DNA of 64,000 bases from positions 25,066,272-25,130,271 of the forward strand of contig NC_026659.2 in assembly GCF_000004075.3 (NCBI RefSeq), given 5' to 3'. Position numbers and translations under genes: made by a program. Shown here one piece after another: positions 38,136 through 50,672 of this stretch (position 1 is its first letter; every line of letters begins with the position of its first letter). The notes beneath the pieces were generated by a model, which searched no databases, was not told the DNA's origin, and worked only from the letters and a program-made list of their open reading frames with translations. This DNA comes from Cucumis sativus (taxonomy: Eukaryota > Streptophyta > Magnoliopsida > Cucurbitales > Cucurbitaceae).

Positions 38136-39193
38136 AATTGATTGAAATCTGAAAAGTGAAAGAACAACGTGAAGAAGATAGACGCAGGGGGTGGAAAACG
38201 AAGCTCTGATTTGGATTCAAATTTATGGACATGAAATTGAGTCGAAGTCAAATGGAGACGATAACACGTCATGATTATAATATACATTAACAAAGGTTTA
38301 TAAGTTTAACTTCTTAAGCAAACAAAAATATTTGCATTTACTATTACTAATCGATTCATAACACAAATAACAATCATAGAGCCAACGAGAACTTAGGTGA
38401 ATTATATATATATTAATAGTTGTCATTAACGTATATTTTAGTTTATCTTTGAAGAAAAATGTAGTATTAATTTTGTTTAAGAGTAATACAAGTTTGGGTA
38501 TGTGTTTTTTCTTTATTTAATTGTTTGTTGAATAAGTTGTGCATGGATTGCGTATTCCTTTCCCATTCACCTACTCTTGTAATTGGTTGTAAAAGTGATT
38601 ACCACTAAACCATAATTTAAAATTCCAATTAACCCAAAATTCAAATTTAAACCCCACAATTATGAATTTAGTTTAAATTGTATTAAATTTCATTTTTACA
38701 TCTTGACCTTTTATTTTTTAAGCAAAATAGGTTGAAAAAATTATATTACCAACATTTTTTGAATTAATATGTTCGATGCAACGGATTTTTTAGTTTTAAA
38801 TTTGAATATGTCATCTTTTAGTAAAAAATACTATACAAAAAATAGGAAAATTTTATTATTATTTTGATTCTCAATAAAAGAAAAATATATCTTGAAAAAA
38901 ATAGTACTATATGCAGAAATGACAAAACAAATTATAATAATTAAATCTATAGTACACATACTTTATTATTTATAAAAATAATAAAAAATAAAGGCGAGTT
39001 CACATATATAAAAACTTGAATTTGATTGTTTTTGTTATATTTGCAAAATCACATACCTAAATATCTAAACTAATTTGTCATTCAATACAATTTTTTTTTA
39101 AAAAAAATCTAGCGTAATTTACATTAAAAAATAAATCTAATAAATAAAAAGTATATACATACACATATGATTCACGTGAAGAAGACAAATCAC
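38136..39193. other. BAHD copy 1 promoter and AT-rich spacer
   Basis: The first ~150 bp (38136-38290) resembles the same region upstream of BAHD copy 2 (ATTTATG..., GATAACAC.TCAT), so the duplicated unit included the proximal promoter. The rest is AT-rich with nothing recognised. Confidence 0.55.
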
Positions 39194-42067
39194 CACTACA
39201 AGAAAAACTCTCTACTATGACATTTATTTATATCACAAAATAGAGGGAGGAAAAAAATGTTACAAAAGGGAAAAAACGCGTTTTTGGCGGAAAAAACGAA
39301 AATTTTCGGAAAATATTTTTCGCGACAGTTATTTGATGTCATAAAACAAAAATAAAACAATATATTTAATATATGAAAAATAATAACTTTTTTTTAGAGA
39401 TTTTTAACTTATTCTCTTCTCCCCTTTCTTTCGTCTTTCTCCCCTTTCGCCTCCCAATCTCCAAACTCCTTGAACTCCCTTCTTCTGACGACAACGAGGT
39501 CCATCATCAGCACTGCACCCTCGTGGCCATCTCCCCACTCCAACGCCACCTGTACCTCTTCTACTACACGACGAACGAGCTACGACCACTCTTTGGAGTC
39601 TGCCATTGAAGCCTCCAAATCTCGCCTTTCTCAGATTCGCTCCACCTCTTATCCTCATTTCCAGAAGGCAATTGTAATTCCTTCATCCCTTATTATTACT
39701 ATTGGTTTTTTTACCTCTCCTGTTGTTCTTTGTTTAGTTTCCAATTAAGGATGAATGTTAGTTTAGGTCTCTAAGAGAAAGAGTTGAAAGGTTTTGAATC
39801 GTTACTCTCTGTACTTTTCTTTGAATAAGTCATCCCAAAAAAGATAGTTTTATGGCATTTGAATAAAGCTTTAGGCTATTTGCTAAATTGCAAAGTGGTT
39901 TTTGAACACAAAATCTCATGGTCGAAATTTAAGAAGAATCGAGTTCTTGCTCCTGCCGATTTTTTCAATACTAATGAAGCATTTAATTATTTGTATTACC
40001 TTATCAACACTATATAGTATCTAGCTACTATTTCTGTTTTTTTTTTTTAGCTCCATAACATAACCTCACTCACAAGTCTTGTGTGCAATGAATGCAACTA
40101 CTTGGTGTTCTATTCTTCAATATTTCTTATTGTTTATTTGTCATGAGATTATTGGTGTTCTATTCTTCAATATTTATCTGTTTTGTAAGTTTAATCATGC
40201 TCTAAGGTTAGTTGCCAATATTATACAAACTTCACATATATGACTAACATTTAACTGATCTTAAGCAAAATATTTTTTCTTTTTTCTTTATTTCTTGCTG
40301 AGGGGTGTTTGATATCATTTGTGAATGTGTATTCTACCATGGTGGTGACTCCTGAAAAATATCTTTATAAGTTGACTCCATAGTAAGCAACTATAATTTT
40401 GTTGGCACACCATGCCAAATATTTTCATTCATACATCTTGTCTTCTTTGGGGATATTGCATTTAGGGACAAGGATTATAAAAATGGTCATTGAGTACTAC
40501 TCAAAGGTGCTTTCTACGCTTTTGACTTCATAGCTTTGATATATTGTTGTGATATGAATAACATAACGACTAGTTCTCAAAGTCGTTGAAATTCAAGACT
40601 TTGTTTTTTGTTCATGTCAATGGTTAACATTATGACCATTTTTGAAACTGCTGCTAGTATCAATGATATCAGTTCCTTCTGGTAATTTCAACCAACTAGT
40701 ATCAAACTGCAAAATTGAGTTTTTTTCCTCTCATCTGTTCTTCTTGTGAAATCATGCTCATAAAAGTTACTCATTTGTTTACTTTCTCAAGGGTATCGCT
40801 ATCAAAAGAAGATTCTTCATAAGGTAAGCACTTTGTTTTCCCCGCCCCTAAAAGAAAAGGATGGAAGTGATAGTCTTGCACTGAGATGATCTTGTAGTTA
40901 TCATTGTTGTGGTATGTAGCTTTTCTTACTCTTTTTTTATGACATAATAAACATAATCGATCATCATGTTTTTTCTTATAAGCGAGGATAGAACAAAATG
41001 TTCACCAATTAGACACAATGGAGTGATTTTTTTTATTTTTACAGTTTCTATTGGAGTTCTGGTTTCGTAGTCCACGGTTTAAGTTGCCTTGGGACCTATA
41101 TAATTGATGATGATGTTTTTTATTGTAGTATTGCTCATACTTTAGAAGTCACAAAGATAAAAGTCACGACTACAACTTAAAACATGGGTAGAGTTGTGAA
41201 ATGAACTATAATAAATAATATCATATCCAATAGGTGTCATATATTTTTCTTCTTTTCCACTTGTCACTTGACTATACGCTAAGTATGGTTCTTCAGGAAT
41301 ATTATCTTATTTTTTATGTTATTTTTCAAGGTAAGTTCGTGACAAAAGGAAACAAGTAGTACATAAGGAATGCGGGAAACGGTAGAAACAAAGAATATTT
41401 TCAAAAGTGAAGGATTACCGATTGATTGTTTATGTTTGTACAGAAAATCATGTTATATGTATTATGATGGTATTTACACTGGTTTTGATTGAGGGTTGTA
41501 ATTTCATACTTGTAAATTGTTCAAACTTGATTGGAAATATATGAATATTACAAGTGTATTTATATTAAAGTGTCGATAATTTGTTTCTATATGAGTGTTA
41601 TGTATTATAACATTATTGTCGCTCAAATGGTTCGTGTAATGGCGGAGCGACAAGGAGAACAGAGAAAAATGATAGTAATTGAAGAATTTGCAACATAAAA
41701 TAAATATCATAGTATATGAATTCGTTACACTCCATAATTGTCGTCAATATCAAAACAATGACATTTTTTTTATAAGAAAAACTGTCACGATTGTTCTATA
41801 TTTGACAGGAAAAAAATGTCGTCAATAGCAAAACAATGACATTTAATTTTAAAATAAACTGTCACGGTTGACATATCCTTGACATTTAAAAAATGTCATA
41901 ATAAACGAATTTACGACATTTTTAAACTGTCGTTAATACGCAAATGATGACAGTTATTTGTTGTCATAAAATAGTAATTAATGACATTTATATTACTGTA
42001 AATAATTGTCATGAATTTTATTCGCGACAGAGAATAACTGTCGTCGTAGACCACTTTTCTTGTAGTG
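39194..42067. mobile_element. Non-autonomous CACTA (En/Spm-type) DNA transposon, ~2.87 kb
   Basis: The 5' end CACTACAAGAAAA at 39194 is matched by TTTTCTTGTAGTG ending at 42067, a 13-bp terminal inverted repeat of classic plant CACTA form. Both ends carry many subterminal motifs of the type TGTCGT, ATGACA and CGCGACAG, densest at 41720-42050. A 3-bp target duplication is not evident (CAC and TGC flank it). The interior has no transposase. An open stretch near 39420-39680, partly GC-rich (SYDHSLESAIEASKSRLSQI), may be a captured host fragment. The element separates the two intact BAHD genes. Confidence 0.88.
39410..39690 (+). other. Possible captured host-gene fragment in the CACTA element
   Basis: A C-rich, open stretch unlike the AT-rich rest of the element. 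One frame (39470-39748) reads SYDHSLESAIEASKSRLSQI followed by RSTSYPHFQK, which looks like real helical protein; another frame (39373-39609) is also open. I cannot name the source gene. Confidence 0.35.
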
Positions 42068-42615
42068 TGCATTCTATTATTTATTTTTAGAATCAAGCAT
42101 AAAATAAAAAAGTTTTTAAAAAATAAAATTTATCCTTAATTAATTTTTACAAAAATGATTTTAAATCAAAATTTTTTGTTTTATTTTGTTAACAAATTCC
42201 TCTCTCTCTTTTCTTTTTAGTTTTAATTTGTTAATTAACGATATACATTCTTATTACATACACATTATTTTTTTTCTTATTATTTAACATCCTAAATGTG
42301 TAAGACCTTTATTTCAACTTATTACACATATTTGATTTACTTCAAGGCAATTTGTTAGACCTAGTAAATAAATAAAAAGTGAATCACAATTTCTTTAATC
42401 CAACACATCCAATCATTAAACAATAAATTAATGCCAAATCACAATTTAATCTTACATTACAATTGTCCCTAACAACTTCACAAACAAACATTGCTCTTAT
42501 TGGTTTCTTTGTGTTCTTCTTTCAATTGACAAACGAAATCGATAGCTAATGAGATATTCAAATGATCCGTGCAATACTCAAATATTAATTGTACTAATAT
42601 TGGATAGCAAAATGA
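42068..42615. other. Spacer and BAHD copy 2 3' side
   Basis: AT-rich with no gene. The right end holds the probable 3' UTR of BAHD copy 2. Confidence 0.55.
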
Positions 42616-44041
42616 TTAATTAGAAGGCAATTTTGCATACTTAAGAAACTCTTCATCCGCTTCAAACTTTTTCATGTGCTCTTCTGTGAGATGAACATAG
42701 ATCTCAACTCCATCACCATCTTTCTTATCAATGAAGACAAAAAGGTTCTTGAAGATCAAGGCTGGGGAGCTTATCCAGTCGGGTTGTCCCCATCCAAAAT
42801 CGATATCGTAGATTGGCATCCGACAAAGGCTAGTGAAGGAGCAAGAGATGAGTTCGCCGGTGGCGAATTGGGAGGCCGTCTTTTTCATGGATTCGATGAA
42901 TTTTGAGCTGTCTTGAAGCCTTTTTAGATAATCTTTGTTGATCTTCCCAATTTCTTCCCTCACCTGCTTCACGAGATCGTAACAATACTCGTCGTTAAGA
43001 ACCTCCTCTGAAGGAACTGCAAATGTGGTTCGATAATAGTTTCCAAATGCGTAATCAGGAACCGGTGGGTCAAGTCTTGAGCGTATGTTTACCGAGTGAC
43101 ATACCAAGAATATCTTTTTCTCCGAATCTGAGCTTCCATTTTCCATGCGATCGTTTGAAACCTATTACAAAGGTAATAGAAAATTAATCCCAGTTGAACT
43201 TTCTTTTCTTCCTAATTAAACTTGTAATCATTTAGTCCATAAAGTTAAACAAAGTTTAAAAGGGTGTTACCGCTTTAATGGCGGCAATAAAACGGCTATA
43301 GATGAAAGTAGACAAAGCCTCAACTCTCGAAGGTCGCCTCTGGTTTTCCATGGCAGGACAGTCTGCATATTTAGCTCTAATAGTTTCAACGTTTGCAGCA
43401 TCAATATGATACCGTCTCCCTACTCTCTGTCTAAAAATACTTGTCCTCGTGTTGTGAACCTTAGTCTTCGTCGGTGGAAACACCTCGGCCGACGACAAAT
43501 GAACTCGCACTGCCTCCTTCTCTCCTCGGCAATACGCAGCCCACTCATTAACCACAATGAAAAAAGACAAAGCATCACTAATCTTATGAGAAACACAGAT
43601 CCCAACTGCAACACCGCCGCATTCGAACACATTCAACTGAACCCCCATTGAAACATCGTCAAGCTTGTCCAATTCAAACGGAAGCAATTTGTTCAATTCG
43701 GAAGGAAACGACGTGTTCATTACATCAGAAAGTGGGCAGTTGACACTGGTTTCAATGAAGGGGACACCATCGTCGTTGCAGTCAATGAAAAGCTCGTCGG
43801 AGTTGAGTCTACCGGCGAGAGGGTAGTAATAGGTCAAGAAGTCGGAGAGAGATTTTTTTAGGCGGTCGGCTATTTCGACAGGGGTGGTCGCGGAGCCGGC
43901 AACATAGAAATAAACCATTGGGTTGTAGACATCGACGGTGACTTGGTCGAGGAAGGATAAACAATAGCGGCGAAGGTGGTCCGGCGTCGGAGAAGAGGGT
44001 TTGATTATTTCTTTAGAAACGATGTCGATTTGGACGGCCAT
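42616..44041 (-). CDS. BAHD acyltransferase, vinorine synthase-like (copy 2)
   Basis: Exons 43271-44041 (771 nt) and 42616-43161 (546 nt), exactly as in copy 1; 438 aa. HKISD is at residues 152-156 and DIDFGWGQP carries DFGWG. Most residues match copy 1. Differences cluster at the exon junction (VSNDRMENGSSDSE against VSSSELENGKSGSE) and around residues 90-110 (SVNCPLSDVMNTSF against KINCRLSDVMNTPF). It is a tandem duplicate with an intact frame and catalytic motifs, so it probably works; whether the substrate differs cannot be told. Confidence 0.94.
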
Positions 44042-45249
44042 GATTGATTGAAATTTGGAGAGTGAAAAAAGAAGAAGAATGTAAAGAAGACAAGCTGATG
44101 AGAGGAAGGGGTTGAAAATTGAAGCTGTGTTTTGGATCCAAATTTATGAAGAAATGCATGAAACTAAGTCAAAGCAAAATGAAGAAGATAACACATCATC
44201 ATATAAATAATATAAAGACAATTTTATTTAATTCTTTGTTGAATCAGTTACAATATATATATATATAAAAAATATAAGTATAAGTATATGTATTAATGTA
44301 TATGTGCATTACAATTTTTGTTTCCCACTCACCTACTCCTTGTAACAATGATTGACACACCAAAGTATAATTTGATACAATGAAATATAATCTTTTGGGT
44401 GTCAATGGTGATTTGTTAGTATAATATTGTTGTTATTATCATTATACAGGTGTTTTGTTTTCAATTTTCAATTAATTTGAACTTAATTATATAAATGGAT
44501 GTTGATAATTTAATACGTTTTGAAATTAATTAGTATTAGTTAAGTTTAATTATTAATTTACACGTTTTGGCATTTTTTATTTAGATTTTTGGAACGTTGA
44601 CATTGAAGTAAAAAATTTGTATTTGTTTAAAAAACTACAATTACGGCTCGATTTTTAATTTTTTAAAAAAGAAAAACACAACTTGAGATTAAATTTAACA
44701 AATTCAACTTTGTACATTAAGTGTACAATGAGAAAATATGAGTTTTTCTTTTTCTTTTCTTTCTTTATAATTAAAACTTCATGCAAACTTGGATACTTTA
44801 CCTACAAAATAAGTTAGCTCAATTTTTAAATTAAATAACTTAACTTATTCATTCTTCCACGAACCTCCTCAATGATAGTTTAAGCCCCCATTGAATCACT
44901 TGTACTAATCTTTAATAATCATAATGGAATGAGAATTTGAGAAATGTCAATTGTAATCTACAATTCATGTTCGAATTGAATGTTTTGGATCTTAGAATTA
45001 CGATTGACTTTCGATCTAATTTATTATTATTATTATTATATTTTTCTCCTTCATTTTGTATTTTAATTTTTTTCTTTATAATAGTTATTTCATTATTGTT
45101 TTTGGATTTTGTTTCTTACGAAATTAATGACATAAACTATTTTTTATAATATTATTTTTTCAAATATATATATATATATATATGTAGGCACCAAAACTTT
45201 CTCAAAGTTTGCATCATTGTAAGGACTCCATGACTATGAAACAATCTTG

Positions 45250-45289
<40 letters not shown>

Positions 45290-48200
45290 TATCAATTAAG
45301 GAGAAATTTAGTAAGAGAAATATGTCTAATCCATAATATCTATCAATAATATTAACAAACAAAAGTATGCATAATGTTTAATAAAAGCACTCAAATTTGC
45401 AAGAAAAATAATTAAAATTATAAACTAAAAAAGAACATATCATCACAATATCTAGTCATAACAAAAAAAATATTTCAATAATTTTATTTTATAATTAAAT
45501 CAAAATTTTACTCCCAAACTATAATTGGTGAAAAATACATTGAATTTTAAATTTTGTACTATTAAACATAAACTATTTGTATTTAAATATAATGTAAAAT
45601 GTTGATCATATCTAATTTATTGAGAAAATAAGTAATCATATTTTATAATTTACAAATAAATGTAAATAATATGTAATTTACAAACAATATAATTGAAGAA
45701 AATGACAATATTATTTTCTCTCTATTTAAATATAGAAAAATTAAGGTAATAAATTCTTGTAATTAAGTATTATATAATTGCCAATTTACTTTTTAAATGG
45801 TTTATATTGCTATTAACAATAAATTTCTACTAAAAAAGTCAATGATTAATAACTTGCTTAATTAAAATAGTATGTGTAGAAAACATAACAATTTGTATAT
45901 TGGTAATAATAACATATAAATAGAAAAAAAAAAAAAAAAAAAAGGAAAGGAAGGAATAGAATGGATGTGTTTTTGTTTGAACATTTCAATTGCTTTGTGA
46001 TTGGGACTAAATCAATTTTATATTGCAATCTTCATATAGTTCATAGCATATCTTTGATATGAAGAGTATTAACTTAAACAAATCTTCCAACTTGTAGTGA
46101 GAAATCAAAGCCTATAGTTAATTGATTATATATTGTAGGAGACTTTTTCAAGTGTAATATAATAATCACGTTTGGCGTATTCATATTTTCATATTTATAA
46201 TCTAGCTTAATTAACTAAACTAATTAAGATGTATATCATTTGATTTTTGTCGAATGTTTGAACGTCTCAATCTCGTATTGTTGATGGAAAAAAATGTTAT
46301 CAAAATTGTCTATATTTTCCTATCTCGCTGCGCGTTATTGTTTTTTTTTTTTATATATATATATATATAGTTAAGATAACTTTTATATGAAAATAGTTAT
46401 GACAATTCGATGATATCTTGTAAAATTCAATTGATCGTACATGTTATGTTCCGTTGATTTCTTCGTAGTAGCAATTTAATATTTGTCATTCATTCATGAA
46501 GATTGACTCGCCACCAACTCCTTTACATTTTATATATAGTTTATCACTTTCATATTCCTTCAAAAACTTGATTCACAAGAAAGTTTAATTTAAACATCTT
46601 GATCACAAGAGCGATATTGATGATTTTACTCATTCTCTCCATTTGTTAATATTTAATTTGGGTTTAATAACATATTATTAATGTGACTGTGTATTATCTC
46701 TTAACTAGGTCGATAATTTTGGATTTGACTAATCAAGAAAAAGGTAAATTTCAAAGACTGGTTTTCTATGCCCTAGCTCGTTAAGTAACTTTTCTCTAAG
46801 GGAAAACTTAAACATATTCTAAGCGAATATTATGAGAAAGAAAAACATAATCTCTTATCACGAATGTTATCGTGGATATGATATGTTATTACTTTAACTG
46901 AAAACCATCTAGTTCAAATATCTTAACCAATTTATTAGTTTATATAATATGCGATGGTCGTTTTATTAAAAGTTATTTAAATATTTTAATTCGTTTACAA
47001 AGAGACAACATAGATTTGGAAATTCAATCCTATAATAAAAATTTAGTCAAGTATAGCAATGTCTTAACCACAATACATGAATACAATGAAGTAGGACAAT
47101 ATGTAATGATAGTATATGGAAAAGTAATATATTATGTGATATCGATATCTCCTCGGTTATTCACTATTAGATATATCTTTTGAATGTTCCGTGTCAATAA
47201 ATTGACAATTCAATCGAAAGAATAGTAGTACTCAATCAACGAGGAAATGTTTTTTTTTTTGTTCTTATATAATTATTATTATTATTAGCTGTGATTGAGT
47301 ATATATAATTAAATTGGGATGCAAAGTTTCTTATAATTAATACAAATATTTCGTGGTAGTGGAAGACATTTCCAATTCAAAATATCTATGAACATATTTT
47401 ATTTAATTAATGACAGATAATCCTTTTGACTTCAATTATAAATTATGTCATTTTCTTTTCCCATTTTTGCACCATAAATTAAATACAGTGTCATCTATCT
47501 TTCGCCAAAGTGCATAAGAATTCTATAAATGAAATGGTTATCTTTCGAATTTTTCCAACAATTATAAGATTTCTAAATTTCTGAAATCGACCGCTCTTTG
47601 AAGATACAAATCTTTTGAATATACAAACATTTTTCTAATACTTAGACTTCAAAAATATAATGCATTCCATTTTCTCAAATCAAAAGTATGCATTCAACCG
47701 AGAGATAATAAAATAAATACATGTTCAACTTTATTTATTTTTTAAATAATGTTACTATTTTATTAAGCTATATTATTATTATTATTTTGAAAAAGAAATA
47801 ATTACTTTTTTTTTTTTAAGGAAATCGCTAATGGGCTGGCCCATAGTTGGTGTTAGTGAGAAATTGTAGGAAAGTTCATGTTGGAAGAGGTCAAAAATTG
47901 GGATTCAAGTATATTGTAAAATTTAAATTAAAGCCTCATTCTATTCTCCATTTAAGAGATGTTAGGGTAATCTATTATCTATCTCTACTATATATATACA
48001 CTCGTAGAAGTAGATTTTACTTTTTACATTTTCTTTTTGCCCTTCTCTTTTGTCTTTTTTAGTAAATGACTAATGTACAACTTTTCATTTGGTGTTAGGG
48101 TGATCATATGATGAAATCTCGAGCTAATTTTAGTGTTTTTTTACTGAAAATGAGTAAAAAAGTTAAGTTTACTCTACCGATGTCGAGGTTGAGTTTGAGA

Positions 48201-48390
48201 GAGATTGACACAAAAGGATATAAATTCGGATCATTCATACCTACTTTTCCGATGTGGATGCTCACCTTAGAACCATAAAAATACAACCTCGTGTGTAGAG
48301 ATACACACAAATCATTAGATGCTTCTAGGAGATGTGTAGTTGATATATTCAATATAGAAAATAGAGGATAATTCTGTTGGATGGCTCAAA
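44042..48390. other. 4.3-kb AT-rich intergenic region
   Basis: The first ~200 bp shares sequence with the BAHD copy 1 promoter. The rest holds (AT)n runs (about 45168-45182, 45253-45283), an A21 run near 45928-45948 and poly(T), with no recognisable gene. At 47831-47844 ATGGGCTGGCCCAT is an inverted pair of site II cores with no obvious gene next to it. 48070-48360 is of more even composition but uncoded. Confidence 0.5.
45251..45284. repeat. (AT)n microsatellite
   Basis: About 16 TA units. Confidence 0.95.
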
Positions 48391-48410
48391 TTTCTGGAGA
48401 GATCTAGAAC
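48391..48410 (+). promoter_or_regulatory. Imperfect heat-shock element upstream of the sHSP gene
   Basis: Four alternating 5-bp units (TTC, GAG, ATC, GAA in the centres) fit nTTCnnGAAnnTTCnnGAAn with two mismatches, about 200 bp upstream of the small heat-shock gene. Confidence 0.35.
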
Positions 48411-48606
48411 GAAAGGAGGTTCCAGTTCTTTCCATCTCCAGACCCTCCTTCTCCATCCTTTAATAACTTCAACAATGGCGATTTTCTCATCACCTAAACG
48501 TTCCTTAACACAATCCTCATTCCTACTACTTCCTCCAACTCAATTCGAACTTCACATTTCTCTTTTAGTCCACAGATTCCTACATAATCCACAAAGTTCT
48601 GTTTGA

Positions 48607-49403
48607 ATGGCTCAAGCTGTATCAAATCTGACTCGATTCGTCTGCTTCACTCCTACCAAAGCCTCCAATGATCCCAAGAAGTTTGTTCGTAAAAGTAGCG
48701 TCAAAGCCGTGAGAGGGGATGGCAGAGAGAATCTCGATCACTTACAGAGAACTATCGAAAAGGAAAAACAAACAGCTCAGCCACCGAAGAAACGAGTAGC
48801 TCCTGTTGCTCCAATTGGTAATTGATCTGACCTTGTTGCTGGTTTTAATTAATGGGCAGCTCTTCTTTTTGGTTTTGGTTTGATTTTGTTTTTTGTTTGT
48901 GTTCGTTTTTTCTAGGGCTTTGGGATCGATTTCCGACGGCGAGAACTGTACAGCAAATGATGGAGACAATGGAGAGGATAATGGATGATCCTTTTGCTTA
49001 CTCGGGAGCATGGCCATCGCCTCCATTTACCAGCGATGGTGCTGGGTACAGTAGGGGAAGAACTCCATGGGAGATCAAGGAAGGGGAAAATGAGTATAAG
49101 ATGAGGTTTGACATGCCGGGTATGACGAAGGACGATGTGAAGGTGTGGGTGGAGGAGAAGATGTTGGTTGTGAAGGCTGAAAAGGCTGAGAAGGTGAAGA
49201 AGGCTAGTGAAGAAAATGGGAAGGTTGAAGAAGAAGAGGGAGATTGGTCTGCTAAAAGCTATGGGAGATACAGTAGCAGAATTGCTTTGCCTGAGAATGT
49301 TCAATTTGAGCAGATTAAGGCAGAGGTAAAAGATGGGGTTTTGTACATAACAATACCAAAGGCTATGGCTACAAGTAAAATTGTGGACATTAATGTCCAG
49401 TGA
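48607..49403 (+). CDS. Small heat-shock protein, probably plastid-targeted (HSP21-like)
   Basis: Exons 48607-48817 and 48916-49403; 232 aa. The first ~45 residues are Ser/Thr/Lys-rich with few acids, as in a chloroplast transit peptide. The segment RTVQQMMETMERIMDD recalls the Met-rich helix of plastid HSP21. The alpha-crystallin domain runs from about residue 125 to the end: TPWEIKEGENEYKMRFDMPG, DDVKVWVEEKMLVVKAE, a Lys/Glu-rich loop, then SSRIALPENV and the GVLYITIPK motif. These ATP-independent chaperones form oligomers that hold unfolding proteins during heat stress. The intron sits before the Met-rich helix. The Glu/Lys loop is longer than usual. A mitochondrial location is an alternative. 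Confidence 0.88.
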
Positions 49404-50672
49404 AGAGTTGAGATTAGATTTCGAGAGTAGGTGTAGTTATTTTTTTATCTGCTTTCAGTTTCAAAAGAACCTGATGTAAACAGTTATGAAGATGAAGTTC
49501 TTGCAATTTCATCCTGGCTTTTGTAATCTATTTTCAACAAAGCTTCGATGTAAACATTTGGCATTACTGATGGAATGATACCTTTAGTTACCTGTTAAAC
49601 GCAACTGCTTTGAATTTTGTTTTAAGAGAATTGGTTCATCAGAATTTTGAAGAACCGTGGTTCCTTCTGTTATTGTCTGGATTGAATATTAGTAGCTGAA
49701 ACGTTACTTCAGGAGTTATGTTCTTACTTTCTTGCTTTCAGAGAACCAAGCTCAACATGAAAGCCATGTAGTTTTAGAGAGATGAATCGGAATGCCAACC
49801 TTCAGGTGTGAGTTGTTTTCAGATGATTCTCTTATCTCTATCTGTTGCCTAGTTAAGTAGTAGAGCCATTTCTTCTGTATGAACAAAACCCTCAATGGAT
49901 TATTTAGAAGCAAGAAACTTTCACTATTTTACAACAATTTAAGCAGACCCAAGTTTCCTATTTGGACAGATAAATTTCATGAACAACAAGCCAGTTTTTT
50001 CTTCACTGAATTAGTCTGTTATTTTATGATTGAAACAACAGTATATGCGATCCCACAATAGGATGAAAATGCATCTGGGGTATAAGCTCTCTCAAGAATG
50101 GCTCAGTGTCTCGTAGTTGTCTGAACTCAACACGAGCCACCAGTGGTATCAATTATCACACTACATAACGTTAGTCTTAATCTACCTTCATTGATATGGC
50201 CCCATCTGTATTATGTTGAATTATTTACTTAAAAATTAAAGTTGATTTCCTTTTTGAAATGACAATGCTCTATCAGTAATTCATGTTGTATAAGGTCACA
50301 GAACATGTTCAGACACGTTGATTTTGTACAGGGTAACTGAATGCAAACACTGAGAAAGGAGAAAAGAAACCATTGGACTAGCTGTAGGAATCGTACAGTT
50401 AAATGCTTTCTCATTCTCTCTCTCTATCTTTCTATCTTGCAATCTCGTGAATCTATACAGATGATATTAGCAGAGAATCAAGCTTACACAATAGTTTGGA
50501 TATGATCTAGATGACTGTCTCGTACTCGAGAAGCCATTGTTTTGACATCTCCCACTATCAAATTTGTAGATTTCCAGAATCTTGCTCCCATGTTGTGAAG
50601 GGGGTTCCTCAATTGAAGTTATATATACAAGTCTTGTCTAGGAGTCGGATAATGTTTCTTTCTTCTGATGGA
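49404..50672. other. Intergenic between sHSP and RING gene 3' ends
   Basis: Two genes converge here. It holds both 3' UTRs; no other gene is recognised. The open frame at 49879-50061 matches nothing. Confidence 0.55.

Noticed and set aside
36725-44041. A specialised-metabolism gene cluster around the BAHD genes
   Set aside because: No cyclase, P450 or other pathway gene lies nearby in the window; only tandem BAHD copies are seen.
47831-47844. Inverted pair of site II cores in the region left of the sHSP gene
   Set aside because: No gene starts nearby on either strand, so a promoter call is unsupported.
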